Shown: positions 1 through 10,723 of the stretch, in pieces
How positions within the stretch are numbered: position 1 is the stretch's first letter
Layout: the number at the start of each line of letters is the position of its first letter
Notes under the pieces: model-generated
Seen by the model: only the letters and a program-made list of their open reading frames with translations
Told to the model about the DNA's origin: nothing
Databases searched by the model: none
Origin: Neoscytalidium dimidiatum
Taxonomy: Eukaryota; Ascomycota; Dothideomycetes; Botryosphaeriales; Botryosphaeriaceae
Assembly (NCBI GenBank): GCA_037367355.1
Contig: CM074696.1
Location: 744,001 to 808,000, forward strand
Length of the DNA: 64,000 nucleotides
Direction of reading: 5' to 3'
Position numbers and translations under genes: made by a program

Positions 1-876
1 TCTGAGGGTTGGTGTATGCGAGAGGGAGCGTGGAGGGCGGCGGGTGAGAGGTGGTCGTGTCGGTGGTCGGTGAGGGAGCTCGGGCGCTTTGTTTCCGGGG
101 TGGTGAGCGGTGGCGCGAGTAAGCGGGCTTCAGGGTGGTCTCGCGGCGGCAGCGGGTAGAGGAAGGGTCGTTGGGGTCGCAGTGGTCAACGGTAGGCTGG
201 TTTGGCAGGTTGTTCACTCCTGGGTGGCTTTACGCAGCCAGATAGCGGCATGGGGAAGGACCACCAGGCCACGGACCCGGACCTGCATCTCACCGCCCGC
301 CAAGCCCTCTGATACACTTGCCCAAGTGCGGCTGCGAGCGCTGCAGACCGCCGCCTCTGCCTCTGCCTCTCCGCCTCTCCACCCCTCTGCCTCTGCCTCT
401 GCCTCTGCCTGTGCCTCTGCGCCCACCATTTGCCGCCGACTCTTTCATGCGTGGCGCTCCTCCTCTGACGCGCCCGCCCGGGAGACGCGCTGCGACTGGT
501 CGGCGCGCACACCCGCTGTCTTCACCTGCCACGCTCTCGCCAGGAGATCATACGTAAACAGGGTCTTTGGTGCCGGCCTGCCGCCGCCGCCGCCGCCCTC
601 AGGCCTCTTCCCTGCTCCCGCACGTCATGGGTCAACCGCAGCGCTCGCGGCGCCCATGCCCAATTGCTAACCATGAATGCTTTTATTTCTACATGTCTCG
701 TGAAGAATGCTACCGCTGATGGATGATGGTCGCTATGAAGTGGGAAAAGCAACTATGCTGGATGACAATGCCAGCCCGTCCGTCTACATACGTCACGCAG
801 ACTCCTTTCGATTTCAAGTCCACTCCAGTTCATGCACTAGCCACCCGCGGCGAAACACGACTGCTGCGCTGCCCTT
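1..876. other. non-coding stretch at left edge
   Basis: No convincing gene. Open frames here are low-complexity and come from the CCTCTG-type repeat and GC-rich composition. The right part is the 3' flank of the minus-strand NCA2 gene. A gene ending just outside the window could own part of it. Confidence 0.6.
352..420. repeat. CCTCTG/GCCTCT hexanucleotide repeat
   Basis: An imperfect tandem of CTCTGC units runs through this stretch, with interruptions such as CCGCCTCTCC. It creates open frames in several phases (Pro-Leu on one strand, Arg/Gly/Glu-rich on the other), which explains the spurious ORFs around it. Confidence 0.85.
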
Positions 877-3237
877 TCACAGCCACTTTGCGTACGCCCA
901 CCGCATACGCTTCACCACCTTGCGCTGCTTCGCCACACCCGTCCGGATATCCACCAGGTCATCAATCTCCTCCAGGAAGTCGTGGAACACGCGTCCCGGA
1001 AGAATTCTGCTTGCGAGCTGCCGCAGCACGTGCACCTCACAAAGAAGCAGTCCGTGGTCCTTGTAGAACAGCTCGCCGTACTTGGTTGGCTGCGCGGTCG
1101 TGAGGATGCGGTCGATGTTCCTGCCGCTCTCGGTCAGCCTCCGAGACGGTTCGACCGACAGTTCTAGATTTCTGCTTGACTTACCTGAAAACACGCGTGA
1201 TCTGGCTCGAGACCTGCGATCTCCGCAGGCCCTTGCGGCTGCCGAATATTCCCTGCAGGTATCTTGTAGTCGCGAAGAGCACCATGACGCCAGGGGTCAG
1301 GCCGATGAAGCTGCTGCTGTTAGCTCTGCAGACTTCCATATGATGTAGACTGTTTCTGCACTCACCCAAAGAGAAGCTCCTGGCTCTTCAGGATGGAGTC
1401 GATACCGGCCATTGCCACCTCCACATCCACCTTTGTCTTCTGGATCTGGATGAGCAGCGCCCTGATCAAGTTACCCGTAATAGCGCCCACAATGGGCTTC
1501 TGCATGTCTTTCTCGTAAGCCTTGAGCACCGGTGTCAGGTCGCCCTCCTTGACTCTCTGCCGGATCTCCGCAATCTGCGGTTCAGACAGGCTGCCATTCT
1601 CCGGATTTTGCACCGCGAAATCGACCACCATGCGCTCCAGGCTCTCTCTATCGCCTTCTAGGCTCCGCTTGCTCATGATGGAGACCTCACTGTCCTCATC
1701 GTGACGAATTGTGCCGATAATCTTCTTGGTCGGCTCTATGATCCAGTTGCTGAAGAAGTCTATCGTCGTACGGCCGAGATCGCGTATCGAAGCAGCGATC
1801 TCGTTGCGGTGGCCCATGACAATCCGGTAGATCGTAGTAGACGAAACCTGAAGGCCAATCAGCATAACTACCAATCCAAATTCAATTCTCCGACTTACCA
1901 GCAGCACCGTCGCAGGCAGCCAATACCTCACGATACCCGACGGCCTGCCATGCTCCTTGGTCCTCTCCTTGAACTCCCTCGAATACCCGCTCAGATGAAC
2001 GTCCAGAACCGCGGTCAGCCTCTCCGCCACCATGGCCGGATTTAAGCTCAACGCGCTGTAATCCGACGCCTCGAGAATCTGATAATACCGATCCTGATCC
2101 GTCCTCGCCGCAACTGCATCGTCGAACTCATCGACCGGCACATGCGGATCCGTGACCTCCTGCAGCACGATATCCATCAGGGCGATGGACCGCGTGACCG
2201 CGCTCTTCCAGCGATGCCTGCTATCCTCGCTCTGCGCCGTCGGCGTGCGGAACCCCTCGTCATGCGAGCTCTGATTGCTCAGCCCCTCGCCCAGCAGCAC
2301 GCCCAGCGCATTCGCATTGATCAAGCGTATCCGCTTCAGCGCCGACTGCTTCGCCCTGGCCTCGTTCCGCACGAGCGCGAGCGGCGACAGCACCCTCCTC
2401 TGTATCTGCACGATGCTCCGCTCGCGCACGACCTCCTGCACCAGGCCGTAGAAGCGGCCCCAGCCCTCGCGGCCCAGCGCGTCGCCGCCGCGCCTGCGCA
2501 CGTCCTGGTACACGCCCTTGCCCCACGCCCACAGGCGCAGCGGGCTGGTCTGGACGGAGTACACGGACGCGTGGCGCGCGGAGCCCAGCACGTCGTCCCA
2601 GTACCAGATGTCGTCGCTGAGCGGCAGCGTCTGCGCGAGGATGGCGTCGAGCACGAGGCCGTACGTGTGCGCCGTCGCCTTGCTGAGCAGCAGCCACTCG
2701 AGCTCGTGCTCGTAGCTGGGCTCGACCGCGTCCGTGACGCTGTAGCGCCTCTGCTCCTCGCGCTCTCCTTCGTCCCCGTCCCGCGCGCCCAACTGCTTTT
2801 GTACCAGGAAATGCTGCTGGCATGTTGCGCAGACGGTGCTGCCGTCGCTGTCATCGTCGCCGGCGCCAATGCGCGCTTGTTGCAGCACCGCGCGGATGCG
2901 GTCGCGCGACAGCAGCGCCTTGCGCTGCGCCGAGCCGGCCGAGGTGGACAGCGACTTGATCAGGTTCTGAAGGTGCGTGATGCGCGCCTGGTTGGCATGG
3001 ACGACTCCGTCTTCCACGTGCGCACCGTCGGCTGTTGTCGTCACGGCAGCTGCGGCGGGCAGGGCGCCCGACAGCGGCAGTCGGTCGAGCTGGCTGTCGA
3101 TCCGCTGGACCTGGCTGTAATTCGCGCACGCGCGCAATGGTTAGATGAGTCCTCTCTCCCACTCGCAATGACGAAGCAAATGAAGGAGCAAAGGGCGCGC
3201 GCGAGGGACAGGGGCCTTACTCTGCGACGAATGACAT
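877..3237 (-). CDS. NCA2: NCA2, nuclear control of ATP synthase, mitochondrial membrane protein
   Basis: Exons on the minus strand: 3237-3221, 3114-1366, 1310-1185 and 1120-877, giving 711 aa. Splicing the 17-nt first exon gives the family start MSFVADQVQRIDSQLDRL. Seen in sequence: a long helical N-terminal half, hydrophobic segments near WLPATVLLVSRRIEFG and LVVMLIGLQVSSTTIYR, the block GIDSILKSQELLFGFIGLTPG, and the C-terminal signature RNIDRILTTAQPTKYGELF with DHGLLLCEVHVLR. Known from yeast: Nca2 is a mitochondrial protein that, with Nca3, affects expression of the ATP6/ATP8 transcript. Inferred location is a mitochondrial membrane. Intron 2 ends in CAGCAGCAG, so its 3' site is slippery. 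I chose the last CAG because it restores the family spelling LFGFIGLTPG. The family call is firm; the exact acceptor is less so. Confidence 0.92.
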
Positions 3238-5389
3238 GGTTGCTGCTGTGCCTGCCGGGCAGGCGAACAGGTAGGGTGGTTGGTCCGGAGTCGAGGTCCC
3301 AGATGGTTCGAAAAAAAGAGTAGAACAACAAACGGGAACGACAAGTCTCAGCCGGCAGCGCGCATGTTTCGGCAGAGAGTAGAGAGAAAAATTTCTTCCT
3401 CGCTCTTGTTTGCGCGTGGAGCGTTTCCTATCCGCGTGCGTGTGGTGATTCTGTGTTGTTCTTCTCCACTCCTCCACCCAGCCACCACCCCAGTTGCCTT
3501 CAGCCCGCCGGCGGGCGGCGCCTGAGGTCAGTCAGCTACCGTCAAACCCCGGTCGTCACGGTGCGCATGACGTCGGCGCCTAAAATCCTACCCGCCGTTC
3601 GAGAACCACCAAAAAAGAAAAAAGATTCCGACCAACCAACCCCGTCCCCGGATTACGGCCCGCTGGCAACCAGGATCTGAGCACCCACGGTAACACTCCC
3701 CTGACTCGAGCCAACCGTTCTTTCTACCATCTGCACCTCTCACGTTCCATGCATATGTAAGTTTTCCAGAAGCAAAAAAATGAAATGAAATGATAAACTA
3801 CATCATCTCCGATAAGATTAAATTATCTCCAACGTTCTCGCTCGTGTGCTTTCTCTCATACCCTTTGCCACACACACGCGCGCGCGCGCACTCAAATCAC
3901 TTATCCCATCTATCCCCCACGACCGTTATTTCGGCGGCACGGCACCTCAGCGCACATAGTACGAGCCCAAGTCAGCCTCGCAGGCAGAGCCTTGCAACAC
4001 CAACGACGCCGCGCCCCGCAATCAATGAATCGCAATCAATCAATCAGTCCATCGTCACCGGGCCTTAAGCTTCCCTCGGCTCTTCCTGCACTATTGTATC
4101 GTGACGAGCAGCCAGGGAGCAGATGACCCGCCACCCGCATTCCGCAATAGGCCGATGCGCAACGGCTCTTTGATTTTTTTTTTCTCCCTCCTTCTCTCTT
4201 CCGGCTCATGCATCAACCCTTGCAGCTTGTCTCAAGTAAATAAAAAGAGGGTTTTGCCCCTGGCGGTCCCTTAAAGCTTATCTGCTCTGCCTCGTGCCGT
4301 TCATAAAAAAAAAAAAAGAAATCGAAAACCGTCGTGTCCGGATTGACATCATGTATTGTGCACGAGCTAATAATGCCCGCCATCCATGCAAGGTGTGCAC
4401 TGTACAATGACAATCCATTCCCAAGTCTCGGCATTCGGGATTTCCTATACGAGAAGCATAGAAATTGGAACGAGAAAAAGTTGCTCGCCTACCCGGCTCG
4501 TCGCGGGTAGTCCGCTTACCACGACGTTTGATCAGCAGGACTCAGCAACACGCAAGCAGCGGGGAAGAGCGGGACCGCGAGTCCGTGAGTGATGGGCATA
4601 TACTCGTAGTTGCCAATATTCTTCCTGCCCCTTCCAGGCATAGCGCGCAACACCATTGATCCTAGTCAAACGACACCCGTTTCGCAACGACAAACCTGCC
4701 ATCATACCTGCACGTATGGCAACATCACCGACACAAAAAAAAGCATATCTCGCATACTTAGCCCTTTCTTCTCGATTGTTGTTCACAGCGGGGGTATAAG
4801 CGTATCCATAGATTTTTTTTTTGTATACTCGCGTTAGCTACCGTTCTCTGGGCGTCATGTTGGAAGAAGTAATTGTTCCCGAATCCCGCTCTTTTTGCTT
4901 CGAGGGTGTTCTTTCCAAAACCAAGGAGGAAAACGCCATTTTTGTTGCCCCAATCTTGCTGTTTTGGCAACAATTATTCAAAAATCCCATATTGCACCGA
5001 ATAGGTCTACTTTTCTCTTCTCGAGCCCTGATCGTAGTAGATGACCATGTGGGCAAGGTTTCGTAAAAGGGAAGAAAAAGAAAAAAAAAAGCAAAGTGAA
5101 GAAGAAAGCAATTGAGGGATATCAAGGAGTGACTACACACTAAACGTTTAAGGAGTGGTATCGAATCGAACAAAAAAAGGAGGGTATGTTGAAGTAAACG
5201 TATGAAAAACAATCCAGACGGCCGTTACTGCCAGTAGGGAAAAAAAAAGGAAGGGACCACATTATAACACCAGCCCAAATGCTTGTAAATGGCTTTCCAG
5301 AAGTTGAAAAAAAAAAGTAGAAAAGAATATTGAAAAGGAAAGGAAAACGCTGCGGGGAACTCCGTAAAGTAACTTTTATGTGCATGTCT
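3238..5389. other. intergenic spacer between NCA2 and the TBC gene
   Basis: This holds the NCA2 promoter/leader and the 3' flank of the TBC gene. It is rich in A- and T-tracts (for example near 4305, 4810 and 5080) and has a CACACGCGCGCG run near 3872-3890. I see no coding signature: the open frames have no recognisable domain and no matching splice structure. Confidence 0.6.
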
Positions 5390-8176
5390 TTATTTGCCTT
5401 GAACTTGGTCGGTTCTGGCTCTGCGCTTGCCCTTGAAGCGCTTACTTGCCGCCCTGCGGACGCCTGATGCCTTCGACCGTACGGACTGGGCGTCGACTTC
5501 CTTTTTGCCGAACTTTGCGGCCCAGTTGCCGCTGATGCGGGCAATATCTTGCTGGTGAGCACGGCGGCGCTCAACGCGGCGTGCGTCAATCGTTTCCTGC
5601 TTGACGTGTCCAAAGCCATTGCGGCGACGGAAGCACGCTTCCATGAGAGAATTGGGGTCAATGAGGCGACGCGGGAGAGTCTGGATGATCTGGAAAACTT
5701 CCATCGGGTCGGAGATGGCGCGAATCTCAGCCTCACCAATCTTCAGAATAGCCAGAGCGATACGGAAGAGAGTCTTGGAGCCCTCGTAGAAGAATGAGTC
5801 CCATACGCGCAGAACGGTCTCAATCGGAAAGTTTCCAACAAAAAGAGACATGAACCAAGATGTCATGGCGAGCGAAACGGTGGGCAGACGGGCGGAAGAG
5901 GTGGTGACATTCGGCTCAAACTCCTTGGTGTCATCGATCTTGTTCCAGATAGCAGGCATGGATTCGCGGATGCAGTGCATGAGAACACCAATGTCGATGT
6001 TAGCCTCAAGCACGCGACCATGGGTTCCGGGAAGGTGGATGCTGGTGATGATGTCGAGCATGATAAATGCCTTTTCCTCATCTTCATCCATGAAGAGAAG
6101 CAGAAGACCCGCGAGGAAGTTCAGCGACTGGCAGTATCCAATTCCAGGGTTGTGGACAGCGAAGGCCTGAAGCACGCGGCGCAGCGCGCGCAGGATCGGT
6201 GTTTCACAATCCGGCGTCAAATCGGTCGCTTTTGTGTCCAACAAGTGAGCCGCGTTCATCGATGCTCTGGACTCGGGCCTGAACCTGACGTTGTCGGGGA
6301 AGGTACGGTTGAGGTCGCGCTCGATGTGCTCGCGATCTTGCTCGCTGAGCTTGCCCTCGTTGACCTGCTCGATGAGTTCCCAGTAGAGACCCGGGTTTGC
6401 GGCCTGTCGGGCAGGTCCGCCACCGTAGTAAAACCAGGCGGCACCCCTCCATTCCGGAGGGATACCCTTGCGGATGAACCTCTTGACTTTTTCACTCCGG
6501 GGCGGGAAACGCGTTGGCTTGGTGATGGGAAGTCCATGCTGCCTCAAGAGGTTCTGCCACTTCTTGCGTCGGCGTTCGGTGTATTCCCTGTAAGGACCGT
6601 TCCACGCGTCATATTGCTCCACCGTAATATACTGGGTAGCCTTCTTGAAACCGTATTGGTCGCGAGGGATTGACGAGCCGGCTTTGAGTTCCACCGGTTC
6701 TTTTGGCTTCTCGATCATGGACATCCTCGGAGTGAGCATTTGGGAGAAGGTCTTTTCCGTCATCATCTTGGAGGCTGTGGATTTGTTGGACCTCGCTGAT
6801 CTGGCGGACCGGGCGGACCTGGCTGAATGCGGCGGGGGCTGTCGGGCTGCGATTTCTTGCTCGGCCATGATTTTGGACACTCGATCAGAGCGGGAGGGAG
6901 TAACATAAGGTATGTCGTGGTCTGCAGGGAGGTCGGAACCCAAGGCTGAATCGCGCAGGGAACTGGTCGAGTGTCGTCGCACTCTTGGCGGCGTCTGAGC
7001 TTCTTCGGGAACGGTGGTCGTAGGAACCTGAGACGCATATCCCTCGTCCGATCCCTCAGGTATCTCCGCCTCTTCTTCCGGATCGTCCTCGAACCCCATC
7101 TCATACATGTCGATAGCGTCTTCCACCGTCATGCCCTCCGTCTCCGCATCGGTTTGCTCAGCATCGGTCTTTTCGAAATCCGTCTTTTCTACGTCCGTCT
7201 GCTCGTAGTCGGTGGTGTAAGGAGTGTTGCTCACCCCGCTTCTCTCGGAAATGATGCTGCTCCGCTCGGTCCCGCTGGCATCGACGAACCCCGAGGAGGA
7301 GTTTGTGAAATTGGAGCGGTAACTCGACCGCATTTCGTCGCCGAGAGCGTGAGGTCTGGTTGGTGGCTCCCGGCGGAGCATAGAAAGATAGCTGTCGCGA
7401 ACAGTGCTGCGTCTCTCCCGCCTGTGGCCCTGGGCGGACACCACTTCGCGAGCGCGCAGCTGAGCAAGGTTAGGTATCGAGGTCGATGTCCTGAGCGCAC
7501 GCTGAGGCTTGCTGATGGTGTGAGAAGAGGCGCGTGGGCGAAGACGGATGGAATCAGGGAGTGGCTCGACGTCGTCTTCCTCCTGGTCATCTGCATCCGT
7601 GCGGGTGGAAATGGGAGAACCGAGTGGCGAGGGCTGAAGGCTGTAGGAAGGTTCGTCGGTATAAGGTTTGGACGCACTGCTCGTCTGGCGCGAGCGGCTG
7701 GTAAAGGTGGAGCGAGTGGGGGAAGGGTAGTCCACGGCAGAACGAGGGATCCTGGACTCGTTGAGAGGAGAGGACAAATGAGGGGATACGGCTCTCTGGC
7801 GCAGGCGCTGCGAGGACTTCTTGCGCAGCGGAAGATGCGGAAGGGGCGTCGCGACGGGAGGCGGACGCTCGAATCCTTCACTGGCAAGCGAGTCTCTCGA
7901 GCTGAGAGATTCCCGAAGGACGGGCGCGCTCTCCAGGCCGACCGGGGGCCCGGAAGGTATATTAACTGGATGCATCTTCAGACCATTCAGCAGCGAGTGG
8001 CTCGGCGACTGAGGCGCGCTGGTCGGCCCCGTAGGGGTAGGCGATCTAACGCTGCGCAGCTCCTCGGGGCGCCGCTTGGGCTCCCTCTTCTTGTGGTGGA
8101 GGTGAAACAGGCCGTGGTGAGCGGCATCGCTGGCGCTGGATTCCAACTGCAGCGGGCCCATGGTCATCTGCGGCAT
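5390..8176 (-). CDS. TBC-domain Rab GTPase-activating protein
   Basis: A single open frame of 928 aa. It should accelerate GTP hydrolysis on a Rab/Ypt GTPase and so act in vesicle traffic. The TBC domain covers roughly residues 565-790. It starts at IRKGIPPEWRGAAW (about 570). The catalytic arginine finger sits in IERDLNRTFPDN (about 620) and the glutamine finger in GYCQSLNF (about 680), so both dual-finger residues are intact. Later TBC motifs (MTSWFMSLFVGNFP, VLRVWDSFFYEGSK) are present. The N-terminal half is disordered, Ser/Pro/Arg-rich, with a Thr-Asp repeat near residues 320-345. The C-terminus is basic. The layout and the IPPEWRG motif resemble the Gyp/Msb3 type, but I cannot assign a particular GYP. 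The ATG at 8176 is the first in the frame; an upstream leader exon cannot be excluded. Confidence 0.88.
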   Translation of the reverse strand: MPQMTMGPLQLESSASDAAHHGLFHLHHKKREPKRRPEELRSVRSPTPTGPTSAPQSPSHSLLNGLKMHPVNIPSGPPVGLESAPVLRESLSSRDSLASEGFERPPPVATPLPHLPLRKKSSQRLRQRAVSPHLSSPLNESRIPRSAVDYPSPTRSTFTSRSRQTSSASKPYTDEPSYSLQPSPLGSPISTRTDADDQEEDDVEPLPDSIRLRPRASSHTISKPQRALRTSTSIPNLAQLRAREVVSAQGHRRERRSTVRDSYLSMLRREPPTRPHALGDEMRSSYRSNFTNSSSGFVDASGTERSSIISERSGVSNTPYTTDYEQTDVEKTDFEKTDAEQTDAETEGMTVEDAIDMYEMGFEDDPEEEAEIPEGSDEGYASQVPTTTVPEEAQTPPRVRRHSTSSLRDSALGSDLPADHDIPYVTPSRSDRVSKIMAEQEIAARQPPPHSARSARSARSARSNKSTASKMMTEKTFSQMLTPRMSMIEKPKEPVELKAGSSIPRDQYGFKKATQYITVEQYDAWNGPYREYTERRRKKWQNLLRQHGLPITKPTRFPPRSEKVKRFIRKGIPPEWRGAAWFYYGGGPARQAANPGLYWELIEQVNEGKLSEQDREHIERDLNRTFPDNVRFRPESRASMNAAHLLDTKATDLTPDCETPILRALRRVLQAFAVHNPGIGYCQSLNFLAGLLLLFMDEDEEKAFIMLDIITSIHLPGTHGRVLEANIDIGVLMHCIRESMPAIWNKIDDTKEFEPNVTTSSARLPTVSLAMTSWFMSLFVGNFPIETVLRVWDSFFYEGSKTLFRIALAILKIGEAEIRAISDPMEVFQIIQTLPRRLIDPNSLMEACFRRRNGFGHVKQETIDARRVERRRAHQQDIARISGNWAAKFGKKEVDAQSVRSKASGVRRAASKRFKGKRRARTDQVQGK
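7141..7215 (-). repeat. 15-nt coding minisatellite (Thr-Asp repeat) in the TBC gene
   Basis: About five tandem 15-nt units encode a pentapeptide of the form (E)-Q/K-T-D-x-E. Visible copies are EQTDV, EKTDF, EKTDA and EQTDA. The repeat lies in the disordered N-terminal half and may vary in copy number between strains. Confidence 0.75.
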
Positions 8177-10132
8177 GAGCGAGTCTCTGAGGCCGAAGCC
8201 CGCCTATCCCACGGGTTCCACGCAGCCTGGCGCTCGGCAATGCTCTGCATTCCCCGGGGTCCAGCTGATTCGAGGCGGCGCGCGGAGGGGATGGAGGGGG
8301 GGCAAAGGGCTATGGCAGCTCGGAATGGACGCGGGTGACGGGGAAGCGCGGTCCGGGGAATGCTGCGCGGTGAGCCACAGCGCTACCTACTGGCGGCTAG
8401 AGGAGGTCAAACGAGCGGCGGGGAGGAAGGAATGGACGGCCAGTTGCACGCAACGGCGGGTATGGGGCATGACAGATCGTGGGTCGCGGGACGACGGCGG
8501 ACGCAGCAGCGCAGCTTGTTGCGGCGAGCGGCCAGCGGTGGTCGGGGAAGTTAAGCAGCAGCGCGCACTAGGCGTCTTGAGAAAGAGCGCTGGCGTTTGA
8601 GCCCTTGCGCCAAGGCGGAGCGTGCATGAAGGAGGCCATCATTTCGCTCCGCGCGTGATGGCAGAGCAAGGTCATTGCCGGCGCGCTAAGGGCCTCCGGA
8701 ATTGCAGAGACGCACGAGCGAGCGCGCGCTGCCGCCCCTGTCCAGCTGCGCAGCACCGGCTCTGGCGCTGGCGCTGGCACTGGCACTGGCACTGCCTGAA
8801 TGACTGGCACGCGGGCCCGGGCAGGCGTAGGCTCATGCCCATGCCCATGCCTTGCCCCGAGCCCATGCCGCCCGCAGCCCGGCGCCGCAGGCCAGCAGGC
8901 AAGCCTGAAGCAGCGCCATGCAGTGCAGATATGCAGCGCTGCGGACGCGACGCGTTCCAGCAGCGAGCGATGCCGTCGCCTAAGCACGGGAACTAGCCCA
9001 ATGGATTATGCCAGCGCTGTTCTGCCCGCCCTGGTTGGCCAGCCGCCGCAACGACAGGCGATCCCGTCGGCTGCGGTCCCAAAACTCCCGACTCGCCCAG
9101 CTCGGCCGGCCACGACGGGGGGCCCTGCTAGGCCAAGAGCCGCGCAGCTCTTCAGCTGGCCACCACCCAGCCCGTCAGCGTCCTCGCCCAAGAAAGCAGA
9201 ATACCTGGCCGATCCCGGATCTGATCGCCGCCGCCGGCGATGGAGGGGGAGCACGTCCGCGACACGCTCGAAACACGCCTCTGCCCTACCGATCCATCCC
9301 GGCCGCCGTTGAAACGCCTGTCCAAGACCGGGCGGCCGGCGCCCTGCTCGCTCGCCCGTCTGCCGTGGGCCGCCCAGCTCGCCAAATGCCTGGAGCAACC
9401 TCGGCCTGTTAATATCGCTTTCCCAGTCCCTGTCCACCGCGAGGCCCGTCCAGCCGCGTGCTGGCCAACGCATCCCGTCAGGACGTCAGCGGCGCGTCCT
9501 TGAACGTGGCAGACCCCCATGTCTTCCCGAGCTTGGCGGGCTTTGTTTACAAGCTTCGTCCTCAACATCCGCCGCCGGATCAGCATCAACCGTGAGATCA
9601 GCGCCCGGCGCGGTGCAGCTGCTGGCATCCCCCGTTTTGCCGACGATGCCGCTGCTCGAGCTCTGTACGAGCGGACAAATTTTTCCTGCATCGTGCATAA
9701 AATCACAGGGCGCTGTGTGTGAACGCCGGAGAGGCCCTCAACGCAGGGCGGACTAGCCATCACGACAAATGTCCGCAGGATTCCCGAGCGGTGAGGCTGA
9801 AGCGTGCTGTGCTTCCTCAAGCGTCTTTATGCTATACGCCGTCCCCCCCAGCACAGTCTCTGCAGTGAAATGAGCCGAGCCTTCCGCACGCATACGCGGT
9901 ACTCTGTAGGGTTGGGTTGCATGTGACGCATGGCAGCCGGGCGATGACTTGCAAGAGCGTCGTGTTCTCTATTCCGTACCGGCAATACTCTTAATCAGCT
10001 CATGCACATCTGTACTTCGGTCTCGAGCCTTTTTCCCTTTCTTCTGCCAGTGGCCGTGCCCGCAAAAAACTCCGCCAAAATGCAGCCGTAGAAGCTTCCC
10101 AACACGGTGTCGTATCGTATTCCAACCAAAGC
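8177..10132. other. GC-rich intergenic spacer
   Basis: Upstream region of the TBC gene and 3' flank of the E2 gene. It contains short GC-rich tandem repeats at 8762-8794 and 8834-8869. Several overlapping open frames of 100-220 codons exist on both strands, but they are Ala/Arg/Pro-rich shadows without domains, so I call none of them genes. Confidence 0.6.
8762..8869. repeat. two neighbouring hexanucleotide repeats
   Basis: Positions 8762-8794 are a run of TGGCGC/TGGCAC units. Positions 8834-8869 are a run of GCCCAT units with one degenerate block. They are separate, about 40 nt apart, and both are non-coding as far as I can tell. Confidence 0.8.
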
Positions 10133-10723
10133 CTATTTCTTGCCCGCCGCGTACCTCTTGACCCAGTCCTTGGCCGTCTTCTCAAACTCTTTCTTGTCGC
10201 GCTTGTACACATCGGCGATAGCAGGCTCGACGGGATCGCTCACGTCGGGCTCGATCAGCAGGTTGTGGACCATGTTCAGCACCGCCGTCAGCTTGTTCGG
10301 CGGCTTCCACTGGTCCGGGCGCAGCATGCCGAGACACATGAGGCCCTTATCATCGTTGCTAACGTTGGGATGGTAGATCTTCGTGTGGAAGTTGAGCATC
10401 GGCGGCTTGAAGGGGTAGTCCTTGGGAAGGGTGATGACGAGGCGGAACTGGCCGCCCTGCAAAGACCACGGTGTGAGAATCCTGTTCGTAAAGTAAAAGG
10501 GCGATCATCAGGAGGGCTTACGGCGTAGACGGACTGCTCCGGGCCATCGATCAGGACCTCCCAGACGTGCACGTCGGACTCGTCGACGAGCTGAACCTTC
10601 ATGCTCGGCGGCGGGTCGTTGGTGACCTCGGTCAGCTCCTATGCGGGCACGTTAGCGGTGACGGGGTGCAAGCGCGAGGCATATGCGGCAGCGTGCCTTG
10701 GTGATGCGCTTCTGGGACGCCAT
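10133..10723 (-). CDS. ubiquitin-conjugating enzyme E2, UBE2L3/UbcH7-like
   Basis: Exons on the minus strand: 10723-10697, 10638-10522 and 10456-10133, giving 155 aa, the length of a bare UBC fold. It takes ubiquitin from E1 onto a cysteine and hands it to E3 ligases. The N-terminus MASQKRITKEL is a typical E2 helix 1. HPNV lies at 77-80 and the active-site cysteine is C89 in GLMCLGML. The text after the cysteine (RPDQWKP, then a helix ending EPDVSDPVEP) and the tail KDWVKRYA resemble the UBE2L3 group more than the Ubc4/UbcH5 group. Intron 1 has a GC-AG boundary (AAG|GCACGC), needed to join ITK to ELTEV; its branch site GCTAAC and acceptor GCATAG are normal. E2 identity is certain. The subgroup is from memory of the family. 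Confidence 0.93.

Noticed and set aside
2142..3323. 393-codon plus-strand frame opposite NCA2
   Set aside because: It is the antisense shadow of a well-supported NCA2 exon.
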